A stretch of DNA of 64,000 nucleotides from Desulfobulbaceae bacterium BRH_c16a (GCA_000961725.1 LADS01000039.1:1-64000); one strand, 5' to 3'. Counted from the first letter of the stretch, positions 44,195 to 53,613 are shown. Numbers and translations: made by a program. Notes: a model not told the origin generated them from the letters alone.

Positions 44195-45318
44195 GACATC
44201 ACCTGCTCGACTATATCTTTCGGGTTTATCAGTTCTCCGTTCATCCGGCCGTAAAACCTCACCGGTACGGTGCCTGCCAGCCGCTCGATTTCCCGCACAT
44301 ACTGGCCAAGATTCATTTCAACGACGAAAACCTGAGCTTTCCCCTTAAGATGTTCCCGGATACATTCCTCCGGAACCGGATAGAGGGTTTTCAGGATCAG
44401 CAAGGAGACCGTGCTGCCCATTTCCCGAAGTTGCCGCACAGCGGTTCGTGCCGCACGCGCCGTCACCCCGTACACGACCACCAGGATGGAGTCATCCGCC
44501 GTCCCGTCATATTCATAGAAGGTAAAATCGCCGACAGCTGCAACAAGCTTGTCCTGCATCCGGAGTATTCCCGCTTCGATTGCGCCTGAATCGGTAGTGA
44601 TATAGCCATCCTCGCCATGGCTGGAAGAGGTCTGGCGTGACAGGCGGCTTCCGCCAGAGGCTGCTATTGGCAGAAAAGGAGGGGTAAACTCGCCCGGCAG
44701 AGGGGCAAAAGGCCTGCCGGAATGATCGTCGGGACAGAGCTTCCTGTCGACCGGTTCGGGGAGGATCAAACCGGCAAAATCGACGCTCTCGCGGGTCATG
44801 CCGATTTCCTTGTTCGAGGCGATAAAAACCGGGCACCGGTACTGCTCTGCCAGGTTGAAGGCATGTACCGTCAGCAGATAACAGTCCCTCACATCAACGG
44901 GGGCAAGCACAATCACCGGCAATCCGCCGCTGTTTCCCCAGCGGAGAAACTGGATATCGCCATCGGCCCCTTTTGTGGCCGAACCGGTCGAGGGCCCGAG
45001 CCGCTGGACATCGACGATAACAAGGGGAATTTCGCCGCCGATGGCAAAAGAAAGCTGTTCGCTGTACAGACTGATCCCCGGCCCCGAGGTGGCAGTCATG
45101 GTCTTTGCGCCGGTCATCGAGGCCCCGAGACAAAAACCAATTGAGGCGATCTCATCCTCACCTTGCATGCACACACCCCCGGCAGGCGGAAGCAGGTGCA
45201 GCATCTGGTGATAAATCGAAGTAGCCGGGGTAATCGGGTATCCGGCAAAAAAACGGCAGCCTGCAGCCAGCGCGCCCCTGGCAATCGCTTCATTTCCTTC
45301 GACAAACATCATCGTCAT
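44191..45318 (-). CDS. 2-oxoacid:ferredoxin oxidoreductase alpha subunit
   Basis: 375 residues, with GAGG before the ATG. It has the pyrimidine-binding domain GNEAIARGALAAGCRFFAGY, PITPATSIYHQM, EDEIASIGFCLGASMTGAKT and TSGPGISLYSE of KorA/VorB-type alpha subunits, and a C-terminal transketolase-C-like domain (DSILVVVYGVTARAARTAVR). It forms the active site with the beta subunit encoded downstream. Confidence 0.9.
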   Translation of the reverse strand: MTMMFVEGNEAIARGALAAGCRFFAGYPITPATSIYHQMLHLLPPAGGVCMQGEDEIASIGFCLGASMTGAKTMTATSGPGISLYSEQLSFAIGGEIPLVIVDVQRLGPSTGSATKGADGDIQFLRWGNSGGLPVIVLAPVDVRDCYLLTVHAFNLAEQYRCPVFIASNKEIGMTRESVDFAGLILPEPVDRKLCPDDHSGRPFAPLPGEFTPPFLPIAASGGSRLSRQTSSSHGEDGYITTDSGAIEAGILRMQDKLVAAVGDFTFYEYDGTADDSILVVVYGVTARAARTAVRQLREMGSTVSLLILKTLYPVPEECIREHLKGKAQVFVVEMNLGQYVREIERLAGTVPVRFYGRMNGELINPKDIVEQVMS

Positions 45319-45364
45319 AGAGTTGCCTCACTCTTTTATCTGATCTTTGAAAGAGAGAAAGCAA

Positions 45365-45396
45365 AAAAGGTATGCCTTGGGCAAGGCATACCTTTT
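45365..45396 (-). terminator. Intrinsic terminator after the LivK-type gene
   Basis: AAAAGGTATGCCTTG and CAAGGCATACCTTTT form a perfect 15-base-pair stem with a GG loop. Read on the minus strand it ends in TTTTTT. It lies between the binding-protein stop (45427) and the alpha-subunit start (45318), separating the two transcripts. Confidence 0.88.
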
Positions 45397-45426
45397 CCTT
45401 TCCTCAGGAGTACCGTTTATCTGGGA

Positions 45427-46605
45427 TCAGGGGTTTTCGATCGCATACGATTCGAATTCGCCATTATCGTTTATCTTGATTATCACGGCACTCTTGGCCG
45501 GGTCGCCGCCTGCGTCCATGTCCAGGGTCCCGGAGACTCCCTCAAAACCTTTTATCGCCGCCAGCCGATCTTTTATGGCGGCCCTGTTTTCAAGAAGATT
45601 CGGCCCGATACCATCCATCCGACCGATAGCTGTCAGCAGGAGGCTCGTGGCGTCATAACCGAGGGCGGCATAACCGATCGGCAGCTGGTTGTATTTTGCC
45701 TGGTATTGCTCGACAAAGATCTGGGTTTTGCCCTTGGCGCCGACAGCCCCGAAATGGGAGCTGAAGTACAGCCCTTTACACTTGTCGCCGCAGTTGGCCA
45801 TCAGATCGGACGATTCCCAGGCATCTCCGCCCAAAATGATTTTATTCCAGCCCCTTGCCCTGGCCTGTTCGACTATGGACGGTATCTCATGGGCATACTG
45901 CGGTAAGAACAGCACATCTGCATCGGAGGCGACGATTCTATCCAGATGGAGCGTCAGATCCTTTTCGCTCGACAGAAAATTTTCAAAGGCGACGACAGAA
46001 CCCGGACCTTGCTTGGCCTCAAAGGCCGCTTTAAAAAATTCCGCCAGACCTTTGGGGTAGGCACTGGAAATATCATAAAGGACTGCGGCCTTGGCTGCTT
46101 TAAATTCCTTGATGGCGAAACTTGCCATCACCTCACCCTGGAAAGGGTCGAGGAAACAGGCACGGAAGACGTAGGGTCTGTCTTGGGTGGTCCGCGGATT
46201 GGTCGATGTAGGAGAGATCATCGGTGTTTTGAATGACTCGCAGATACCTCCGGCCGGAATGGCGTTCGAGCTGGCGTTCGGCCCGACGATTCCGATGACA
46301 TTGCTTCTGGTTATCAAATCGAGGGTCGCGGCGACCGCCTTCTGGGGATTGGACTCGTTGTCGGCATAGACAAACTCGAGTTCATACCGGCTGCCGCCGA
46401 CCTGCAGTCCGCCGGCTGCGTTGATCTGATCCCGGAGAAGTTCCGCACCCTCTCTGGTACTGACTCCCGTTGCCTCTCTGGCGCCCGACAGCGGCAGATT
46501 AAAGCCGATGGTCACCTTCTGCCCGGCGAAAACACTGCAAGGAAGTCCGAAGGAAATGAGCAGCAGGAGCAGTAGTGCGATACGCAATGGGTGGGGGATA
46601 TTCAT
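45427..46605 (-). CDS. LivK-type branched-chain amino acid ABC substrate-binding protein
   Basis: 392 residues from ATG 46605 (MNIPHPLR), which follows GGAGG; ATG 46635 is upstream of that site. It has a signal peptide (about 9-29, SVFAGQ) and the peripla_BP_6 fold: TIGFNLPLSGAREATGVSTR, GIVGPNASSNAIPAG and VYADNESNPQKAVA. It binds amino acids or similar ligands in the periplasm. No permease or ATPase genes are adjacent, so it is an orphan component or works with a transporter elsewhere. It is separated from the oxidoreductase genes by a terminator. Confidence 0.88.
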   Translation of the reverse strand: MNIPHPLRIALLLLLLISFGLPCSVFAGQKVTIGFNLPLSGAREATGVSTREGAELLRDQINAAGGLQVGGSRYELEFVYADNESNPQKAVAATLDLITRSNVIGIVGPNASSNAIPAGGICESFKTPMISPTSTNPRTTQDRPYVFRACFLDPFQGEVMASFAIKEFKAAKAAVLYDISSAYPKGLAEFFKAAFEAKQGPGSVVAFENFLSSEKDLTLHLDRIVASDADVLFLPQYAHEIPSIVEQARARGWNKIILGGDAWESSDLMANCGDKCKGLYFSSHFGAVGAKGKTQIFVEQYQAKYNQLPIGYAALGYDATSLLLTAIGRMDGIGPNLLENRAAIKDRLAAIKGFEGVSGTLDMDAGGDPAKSAVIIKINDNGEFESYAIENP

Positions 46606-46717
46606 GCCGTGCCTCCGTTTCTGGTGTAGGTGCAAAATCTTGTGATTATTACCCGGGATAGTAGCTCATTATCAGCCGCCATGCAAGGCGGTTCCATGGC
46701 CAGACGGCGAGAACAGG

Positions 46718-49495
46718 CTACGCAGCAGCTTTGCTCCTGTCTTCGCCGTCCAGCACGGCTCGAACGGTTCGAGCAAAGTCGATATGCTCGACGGGTTTCA
46801 TTAAGATAGCCTGTACTGCAAGGGATTCCGGATTGTTGTCGCTCAGCCGCCGGTTGTATCCGGTACAGATGATCACCGGAAGGTCCGGCCGATCTGCCCG
46901 AACCTCTGCCGTCAGTCGATCTCCGGTCAGGCCCGGCATGGTCATGTCGGTAATGATCAGGTCGAAATCGGCAGGCCTGGCCTGAAACATGCCTAAAGCA
47001 TCGGCACTGCTGGTCGTCGCCGTCACTCGATAACCGAGCAGGCGCAGCATGTCTCCCAGCACTTCAATCAACGCCTCTTCATCATCCACAAGCAGGATGT
47101 GCTCACTGCCGCCCGGCAACTGAATTACCGGCAATTCTTCACGGGCGGCTTCCATCTCAATCGCCGGCAGGAAAACTTCGAACACAGTGCCACGCCCGGG
47201 ATCACTGCCCAATTCGATAAGCCCTGAATAACTTTGAACAATACCGTGGACCACCGATAACCCCAGGCCGGTCCCCTGACCTTTGGCCTTGGTGGTGAAA
47301 TAGGGATTATAGATTTTGTCGACCAGCTCGGCCGGAATTCCCCTGCCGGTGTCCTGCACGCGCAACTTCAGATAAAGACCCGCCGCGCGGCCGGGGTGAT
47401 GCCGGACATCCTCTTCCGTCAGCTCAACCTGGGAAAGACCGACTGTCAGCACCCCGCCGTCCTCTTCCATGGCCTGCGCCGCATTGGCACAGAGATTCAT
47501 GATTATCTGATGAATCTGGGTAGGGTTGGCCAATACATTTTCAAAATCACCCTGGATCTGCTGCCTTATTTTGATTGTGGTCGGCAGCGAAGAGCGCAGC
47601 ATTTTCAACGATTCCTTAATGAGCGGCCTGATCTGCAGCGGTTTCAGCTCCTGCTCGCCCTGCCGACTGAAGAGGAGAATCTGCTGCACCAGCTCCTTGG
47701 CCCTTTTAGCCGCCTCGAGAATCCCTCCGAGATTGCGCTGCAGGACTTGATTGCCGCCGGAGCGGATAAGCGCCAGTTCGGCATAGCCAAAAACTGCAGA
47801 AAGTATGTTATTGAAATCGTGGGCTATCCCTCCAGCCAAAGTGCCGATGGCCTCCATTTTCTGCAATTGCTGAATTCGCCGTTCGTATTCCTTCCGCTCC
47901 TGCTCTATGCGTTTCTGATCGGTGATATCGGTTGCCATCTGCAGCCTGACCAGCCGTTGATCGACCCACTTAATGGCTCGGTCATGATTGCGAAACCATC
48001 GGTTGACGGCCGGATCGAAATCTTCCAGGCTGCATCCCCCTGTGGGGTCGCCCTGATCGTCAAGCAGCCTGGAATTCGGACAGGCCGGACACGGTCCACT
48101 CTGCCCGCGAAGATCCCGCCAGCAGACTCCGCCGGTGAGATCGCGGCCGAATCTTTTCATCATCTGCTGATTCATGAACAGGATTTCATGGGTTGCCATA
48201 TCTGCGACATAAATAGTGGCATCGATGGATTCCATCACCGTCAGGAAGCGCTCGTGGGATCTTCTCAGTTCCTCCTCGTTCGACTTCAATGCCGAGATGT
48301 CGGTATAGACGGCGACCGCACCGGCCAAAAGCCCATCGATCATGATGGGGGATGCGGCGGCTATGACATTGAGAGACGTATTGTCACGGCGCTGACGAAT
48401 CGTTTCGAAGGGTTCAACTACCCTCCCGCTCAGGATGACCTGGGTCTTCTCCCCTGCTTCGGCGAGACTCCCGCCCTGGGCGACCAGAATATCAAGATGT
48501 CTGCCTTGAGCCTCCTCCGGGCTGAAACCAAACATCCTGACCGCTCCCGGATTCCAGTCGATAACATGGTGGACCTCGTCGAGAGTGACGATGGCATCGG
48601 GGGCATATTCGAGCACCGCCTCGAGAAACTGCCGACGTTTGACGATTTCCCTCTGCGCCTGCTTAAGCGTTGTAACTTCCCGTATATACTCGACCACCAG
48701 AGAGGGTTCGCTCTTTTCATCATAAATGGGAAAAGCGCGGATTTCCCAAACCCGTTCATCTTCCCTGCCGATCACCTCCCGCTCAACGCTCCTGCCGGTA
48801 TTAAAAACCTCGAGAACCGAGCACTTCCGACAGGGATTGGCAAGCTTTCGCAACTGACTGGAACAGGTCGGGCAGCCATTGTCGTTCATGCTCATCCGCC
48901 AGGTGGGATCATTGCTGAAAAGGATATTCAACTCACGATCCACCACAAAGAGGAGTTCGGGCACGGCATCGAGAACATTCTGCAAAAGATTACGCGATGT
49001 CCTCAGGGCCTCGTTGGCTGCCTGTAATTCGGCTGTCCTTCTTTTGACCTCACCTTCCTGAAAATCAAATGCCCGTCGCAGTTCGCGGTTCAGAACCACC
49101 ACCTTTAACTGCGTCTTGATCCGCGCCAGCACCTCGGCAGTGTTGTAGGGCTTGATTATATAATCAACCCCGCCGAGTTCAAGTCCGGTGACCATGTCCT
49201 TGCTGCTCGACAACGCCGTTACAAATATTATCGGGATATTTTCGGTGACAGAACTCGCTTTCAGACGTCGACAGGTTTCGAAACCGTCCATTTCCGGCAT
49301 CATGACATCGAGCAGGATCATATCCGGCTGCTTCCGTTCTGCTGCCTCAATGGCCTGATAACCGTCGGTGGCGACAATTACCTCGTAGTTGTTTACCAGA
49401 AGGATCTGCTGGAGGCACAACAGATTGATCATATTGTCATCGACTACCAGGATGGAATATTTCTCCGCATGCAGTGCTTGTGCAGTTTCGATCAC
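46718..49495 (-). CDS. Hybrid histidine kinase with N- and C-terminal receivers and Cys-rich PAS domains
   Basis: 925 residues from a GTG at 49495, chosen because GGAGG lies seven bases upstream and the first receiver begins just after; an ATG at 49672 would add 59 residues without domain similarity. Order: receiver (phospho-Asp63 in ILLDVMMPEMDG), PAS with C208-x2-C211-x10-C222-x2-C225, PAS (about 285-400), PAS with C458-x10-C469-x2-C472, HisKA (His559 in GGIAHDFNNIL), HATPase (DTGRGIPAE, GTGLGLSVVHG), C-terminal receiver (LIITDMTMPGLTGD). It has no transmembrane helix. The cysteine pattern suggests metal or redox sensing in the PAS domains. Confidence 0.85.
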   Translation of the reverse strand: MIETAQALHAEKYSILVVDDNMINLLCLQQILLVNNYEVIVATDGYQAIEAAERKQPDMILLDVMMPEMDGFETCRRLKASSVTENIPIIFVTALSSSKDMVTGLELGGVDYIIKPYNTAEVLARIKTQLKVVVLNRELRRAFDFQEGEVKRRTAELQAANEALRTSRNLLQNVLDAVPELLFVVDRELNILFSNDPTWRMSMNDNGCPTCSSQLRKLANPCRKCSVLEVFNTGRSVEREVIGREDERVWEIRAFPIYDEKSEPSLVVEYIREVTTLKQAQREIVKRRQFLEAVLEYAPDAIVTLDEVHHVIDWNPGAVRMFGFSPEEAQGRHLDILVAQGGSLAEAGEKTQVILSGRVVEPFETIRQRRDNTSLNVIAAASPIMIDGLLAGAVAVYTDISALKSNEEELRRSHERFLTVMESIDATIYVADMATHEILFMNQQMMKRFGRDLTGGVCWRDLRGQSGPCPACPNSRLLDDQGDPTGGCSLEDFDPAVNRWFRNHDRAIKWVDQRLVRLQMATDITDQKRIEQERKEYERRIQQLQKMEAIGTLAGGIAHDFNNILSAVFGYAELALIRSGGNQVLQRNLGGILEAAKRAKELVQQILLFSRQGEQELKPLQIRPLIKESLKMLRSSLPTTIKIRQQIQGDFENVLANPTQIHQIIMNLCANAAQAMEEDGGVLTVGLSQVELTEEDVRHHPGRAAGLYLKLRVQDTGRGIPAELVDKIYNPYFTTKAKGQGTGLGLSVVHGIVQSYSGLIELGSDPGRGTVFEVFLPAIEMEAAREELPVIQLPGGSEHILLVDDEEALIEVLGDMLRLLGYRVTATTSSADALGMFQARPADFDLIITDMTMPGLTGDRLTAEVRADRPDLPVIICTGYNRRLSDNNPESLAVQAILMKPVEHIDFARTVRAVLDGEDRSKAAA

Positions 49496-49800
49496 ACCCC
49501 TTCCTCCAGATGATATCCCGCTGACGGTTGTAGCTCCATAAGTATCTGTAAAACAGATATCTTCAACACGACCCAATAATGAAATAGCAAAAACCCTATC
49601 CTGTTTCTCTGTGCTCGACAATACTTTTTTACCCGTTCGGAAATAAAGCATATCAGGCACATATATAAACACCCCAGGTCGTCAGCCGCCGACTTCTTCG
49701 ATCACTGCTCGCCTGTTCACCGGAAGATGGTATAATGCAAGCCATTCGAGCCGGGTAAAATAACGGTTACCACATATCAGATAATTTTGAATGCAATCAC

Positions 49801-50571
49801 ATGGAATTAGTGGATACCCATTGCCACCTGGACATCGAGGAGTGCTTCCCCCGATTCAGGGAAGTGCTGCTCAGGGCAAGAGCGGCCAGCGTACATACCT
49901 TGATCTTTCCGGGAGTTGACCAGGCAAGATGGCAACGGCTTATCGGCCTTTGTCGTCAGGAGGAGGGGATCTATGCCGCACCGGGCCTTCATCCTCTATA
50001 TCTTTCCCGGCATCGTCCCGAGCATCTGGAGGAACTGGAGGTATTGGCACGTCGGGGAGGAATCGTTGCAATCGGCGAAATCGGTCTTGATTATTTTGTC
50101 GAATCCATCGACCGGACCGCACAGCAGCTGCTCTTTGAAGAGCAGCTGCGGATAGCTGCGTCGTCTCAACTGCCGATTCTCCTGCATGTCCGCAAGGCCC
50201 ATGACCGGGTCCTTGCCACTCTCAGGAAAAAACGCTTTTCCTGTGGCGGGATCGTCCATGCCTTCAACGGCAGCCTGCAGCAGGCCAGGCAGTTCATTCA
50301 ACTGGGTTTTTGCATCAGCGTTTGCGGAACAATCACGTACAACCGGGCAAGACGTATCCGCGGGATTGCCTCGGAATTGCCACAGGAAGCACTTGTACTG
50401 GAAACCGATGCCCCGGATATCCCTCCGGCAAGCCACAGAGGTGAAAGCAACCTGCCGGAGTTTTTACCCGAGATATTGGACGCCCTGGCGACCTTGCGCG
50501 GGGAACCGCACGAGCTGACGGCAAGTTATACCACCGCCAATGCCAGGCGCGTCCTCGGTCTTGCCGGCTGA
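49801..50571 (+). CDS. tatD: TatD-family metal-dependent hydrolase
   Basis: 256 residues. The metal-binding set is present: His7 and His9 (DTHCHL), GEIGLD, LHVRKAHD, HAFNGS and ETDAPD. TatD proteins are 3'-5' DNA exonucleases or deacylases of D-aminoacyl compounds. It stands alone and converges with the ABC ATPase gene. Confidence 0.92.
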   Translation: MELVDTHCHLDIEECFPRFREVLLRARAASVHTLIFPGVDQARWQRLIGLCRQEEGIYAAPGLHPLYLSRHRPEHLEELEVLARRGGIVAIGEIGLDYFVESIDRTAQQLLFEEQLRIAASSQLPILLHVRKAHDRVLATLRKKRFSCGGIVHAFNGSLQQARQFIQLGFCISVCGTITYNRARRIRGIASELPQEALVLETDAPDIPPASHRGESNLPEFLPEILDALATLRGEPHELTASYTTANARRVLGLAG

Positions 50572-50606
50572 GATCAGTCCGATCCGCCCGGCGAGCCCGC
50601 CGAACT

Positions 50607-51269
50607 TTATATGATCAAGCCGTCTTCAATCACTACGGTCCGCTGTGAAAGCTTTGCATATTCAGGTTCATGCGTGACCATTACCAGCGACATCCCCTCC
50701 TGATGCAAGGCGGCCAGCAACTCCATGATCTGCTCGCCCGTGGTCTTGTCGAGACTGCCGGTCGGTTCATCGGCAAAGAGCACCTTTGACGATTTCACCA
50801 GAGCCCTGGCGATCGCCACACGCTGCTGTTCGCCCCCCGACAGGTTGCCGGGCAATCGATCGGCCTTATCCGCCAGACCGACCCGTTCAAGACAGTGGTA
50901 GGCTTTATCCACCGCCTCCTTCCGCACCGGCTTCACCGAACGCATAAACGACAGCAGACTGTTTTCCAGCACAGTCAGATACGGCAGCAGATGGTGAAAT
51001 TGAAAAATCACCGAAAAATCCGCCTGCCTGAGTCTGTTGAGCCGCTTCTCCGGCATGCGGCGCAAATCGTCGCCGCCAAAGTGCAGCTCTCCGTCGTCCG
51101 GTTGGACGAGCGTGGCCAGAACATGGAGAAGGGTTGTCTTGCCGGAACCGGACCGCCCGACCACAGAAACGAATTCACCTTCCGTAACCGTAAGGGACAC
51201 TCCTTTCAGTACCGGAACTCTTTTGCCTTCTATAGAAAAATTCTTAACAATATTTTTAGCGGTAAGCAT
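50607..51269 (-). CDS. ABC transporter ATP-binding protein (MacB/LolD type)
   Basis: 220 residues; AGGAGGT lies five bases upstream. Walker A is GRSGSGKTT, the signature is LSGGEQQRV, Walker B is [12 protein letters not shown], and the H-loop is MVTHEP. The type pairs with FtsX-like permeases in MacB, LolCDE and related exporters. Here it follows an FtsX-like permease and a DUF2318 gene, the order found in the Campylobacter P19 iron region. Confidence 0.92.
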   Translation of the reverse strand: MLTAKNIVKNFSIEGKRVPVLKGVSLTVTEGEFVSVVGRSGSGKTTLLHVLATLVQPDDGELHFGGDDLRRMPEKRLNRLRQADFSVIFQFHHLLPYLTVLENSLLSFMRSVKPVRKEAVDKAYHCLERVGLADKADRLPGNLSGGEQQRVAIARALVKSSKVLFADEPTGSLDKTTGEQIMELLAALHQEGMSLVMVTHEPEYAKLSQRTVVIEDGLII

Positions 51270-51278
51270 TATGACCTC

Positions 51279-52442
51279 CTACAGGGCAACCAGGGCGGCT
51301 GAGGGTTCGATCGCTGCACCTTTCCAGGAAGGATAGAGGGCGGCACACACGGTCACCAGACCGAAGAACACGCCGACCAGCAGCAGGTGGATGACTGAAA
51401 AAGACGGCGAGATCCCTTCGCCCAGCGCAAGCAGCTCGAGCACCTTGAAACTTGCAAAAAAACCGAAGACATAGCCGATCAACCCGGCGATTACCCCGAT
51501 AATCCCGGCTTCCATGCAGAAAATGGCAAAAACCTGTCCTTTACCGAAGCCGATCGAGCGGAGGATTCCGATATCCTTTTTCCGCTCGTTGACCGCCGAG
51601 AGCATGGAGAGTCCGACCATCGCTCCGGCGGTCACCAGGATGACCAGGCTGACGGCAAGGGCAAGATTTCGAATAAAATGCACCGAGGCCATCCGCTGGT
51701 TGACAATGTGCTGCAGAGCCTTCACATCGGTTCCCGGCAACTCGCTGCGGATCTGGCTGACGATGTCTTCGATCGGACAGCCCGCACAGAGTGCGGAAAC
51801 TTCGGTAAAACTGGTTGCCCCCGGCTTCCCTACGAGATCCTGCAGGGTGGACAGATCCATCAGGATGACAGTATCATCGTCACTGCCGGTTTCATACAGT
51901 GTCCCGGAAACGGTAAATTCCCGGCCCAGCAGAATTGTCTTCTCGCCATTGACCAGGCCGAGACCGGCCGATACCCGGCTGCCGATCAGTACCTCGTCGG
52001 GGCGCTCCGGGAAACGGCCGTCTGCCGCCCAATAGCTTTTAATTCCCCGTTCATCCGGCCAGCGAACACCGACCACGGCAACAGCGGTATTGTTTACTTT
52101 GGCCATGGTCACCAGTTTCGGGGCCACGGCGCTGATGCGGTCCTTGAGGGCGATGGCACGGATTGCCCTGAGAGTTTCCTCTTCCGGCAAGTATTCGATA
52201 TCAACCAGCATCTCACCCATTTGAAATCCGCCGTAACCGATATTGAGCGTTTCCCGCACAGGAGAAATGATGATGTTGGCACCAAAAGCGGTTAGTTTCT
52301 GCTCAAAGTTATGCCCCACCACCAGCGACACCTGATAGAGCGTGACGATCGACATCACGCCGAGGGTAAAGACCAGGAGCAGGAGCAGGGTTTTCGATGG
52401 TTTTCTTCTGATATTTCTGGCAGGGATCGTAAATATATTCAT
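51279..52442 (-). CDS. FtsX-like ABC permease
   Basis: 387 residues. One N-terminal transmembrane helix (about 17-37) is followed by a MacB-type periplasmic core (about 45-255) and three C-terminal helices (about 262-285, 315-335 and 345-370), the FtsX layout. AKVNNTAVAVVGVRWPDER lies in the core. GGAGGT overlapping the DUF2318 stop is its ribosome site. The permease would normally act as a dimer; the Campylobacter locus has two permease genes and here there is one. Confidence 0.88.
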   Translation of the reverse strand: MNIFTIPARNIRRKPSKTLLLLLVFTLGVMSIVTLYQVSLVVGHNFEQKLTAFGANIIISPVRETLNIGYGGFQMGEMLVDIEYLPEEETLRAIRAIALKDRISAVAPKLVTMAKVNNTAVAVVGVRWPDERGIKSYWAADGRFPERPDEVLIGSRVSAGLGLVNGEKTILLGREFTVSGTLYETGSDDDTVILMDLSTLQDLVGKPGATSFTEVSALCAGCPIEDIVSQIRSELPGTDVKALQHIVNQRMASVHFIRNLALAVSLVILVTAGAMVGLSMLSAVNERKKDIGILRSIGFGKGQVFAIFCMEAGIIGVIAGLIGYVFGFFASFKVLELLALGEGISPSFSVIHLLLVGVFFGLVTVCAALYPSWKGAAIEPSAALVAL

Positions 52443-52451
52443 TCCGACCTC

Positions 52452-52907
52452 CTAGAAAAATCGTCCGCCGGGTTTGATATCGCTGACTTTGATGACCAGA
52501 TGCTCACCGACTTCCGCTCTTGCCAGGGGAGCGGGATTGCACCCGCCTTCAACTACATTGACCTGGGTTGAATGAAATTTGCGGCCGCAGTTGGTGCAGA
52601 CCATGAAATCGCCCTCCTGGGTGTATCCTTTCTTTGCAGCGAAACAGACATCACAGGCATCGAACGCCGCTCTCACAACACCGTCGCGGCTCTTGATTAC
52701 AAAAAACTTAATCGTCTTTTCTCCATCCCGATACGAGTAAAAATGAGCTTTGCCGTCACTCACATCACTCAGCGCCAGGCGAATCTCGCCATTACTCCCT
52801 TTGACTTCGGCATACCGGGAGAAGAGCCCGAACGAACTGCCGACCACAGGAAACAATAAGCCGACTGCCACAACTAATGATACTATAAAGAAAAATCCGT
52901 TACGCAT
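52452..52907 (-). CDS. DUF2318 protein, exported or membrane-anchored, with two CxxC motifs
   Basis: 151 residues. An N-terminal hydrophobic segment (about 5-26) is followed by a DUF2318 domain. ACDVC and CTNCGRKF (two CxxC pairs about 17 residues apart) and the GGCNPAPL motif near the end are the hallmarks. DUF2318 proteins occur with Ftr1/P19 and FtsX-ABC genes and are proposed to work in periplasmic iron or copper reduction and transport. It is the first gene of a three-gene operon (DUF2318, FtsX, ATPase). Ftr1 and P19 genes are absent here. Confidence 0.85.
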   Translation of the reverse strand: MRNGFFFIVSLVVAVGLLFPVVGSSFGLFSRYAEVKGSNGEIRLALSDVSDGKAHFYSYRDGEKTIKFFVIKSRDGVVRAAFDACDVCFAAKKGYTQEGDFMVCTNCGRKFHSTQVNVVEGGCNPAPLARAEVGEHLVIKVSDIKPGGRFF

Positions 52908-52945
52908 GGGTAACCTCTTTGATAAAAAATTCTGATGAAATTGGA

Positions 52946-52987
52946 AAATTGTTCACGGTGCGACACTGCATCCGAGAAATTGTTCAC
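52946..52987. promoter_or_regulatory. Phased 11-base direct repeats upstream of the DUF2318 operon
   Basis: AAATTGTTCAC occurs at 52946-52956 and again at 52977-52987, followed by GG and CGG. The copies are 31 bases apart, close to three helical turns, so a regulator bound to both would be on one face of the DNA. They lie 39-80 bases upstream of the DUF2318 start. No known box is matched. Confidence 0.5.
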
Positions 52988-53008
52988 CGGAAATCCGGCC
53001 CCACTCTT

Positions 53009-53395
53009 TTAAATGAGATAGGAACAATTACGGATATACAACGGCGGGAATTGTAACAGGGGAGGCTTGATCGCAACAGTTGCGGTCTTTACAGGAAGAG
53101 GCAGTGGGGAAGAAGCAAAAGAGATGAAAGAGGGAAGGAAAGAATGGTGATCGCTCGCGACAGTTCGTAACACCGCGGCAGCTTCAGGCAATCCGGAATC
53201 GCTGCAACAGAGACTGCCATGCCGACATCCTCTTCCGCTCGACGAAGGGGCGTCGGCAGCCGTTCCGCAACAGTCCTGTACCGTCCGACAACTCGGACAT
53301 CCTGCCGGAGAATCGAAGGTTTCTCCAGAAGAAATGTTAAAGGATGTTAATAAAAACAGCAGAAAAAAGATAATTGATCGATTCATCCATTCCAT
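53009..53395 (-). CDS. Small Cys-rich exported protein, function unknown
   Basis: 128 residues from ATG 53395, or 125 from ATG 53386; no good ribosome site decides. A hydrophobic signal (about residues 6-20, SIIFFLLFLLTSFNI) precedes a Cys-rich stretch with CPSC, DCC, GCRHG and LCC, then a His-containing hydrophobic part and the ending PPLYIRNCSYLI. Endings of the type PPLYxxNCSFLI occur in small proteins near metal-resistance operons, which is only suggestive. It lies upstream of, and in the same direction as, the DUF2318 operon, so a metal-related role is plausible. Confidence 0.5.
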   Translation of the reverse strand: MEWMNRSIIFFLLFLLTSFNISSGETFDSPAGCPSCRTVQDCCGTAADAPSSSGRGCRHGSLCCSDSGLPEAAAVLRTVASDHHSFLPSFISFASSPLPLPVKTATVAIKPPLLQFPPLYIRNCSYLI

Positions 53396-53613
53396 CGAGG
53401 TTAACAAGAAGAGGCTGGAGGCTATAATTTTTTATACCACATTGTGGGGCTACCGATCAAGAAAATAGTTCCAGGAACTTTGCCTCTCGTTTCAGAAACC
53501 GTGATGACTATTCAATTTGCCTTTCCGAAAAGAGCTGTTATAGTTTTTACTCACGACTCCAATTGGCTATGGGCAGTTTCCCTTTACATCCTTCAACCCC
53601 TTCACATAACACT

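Noticed and set aside
49496-49672. N-terminal 59-residue extension of the hybrid kinase from ATG 49672.
   Set aside because: It has no domain similarity and a strong ribosome site precedes the internal GTG at 49495.
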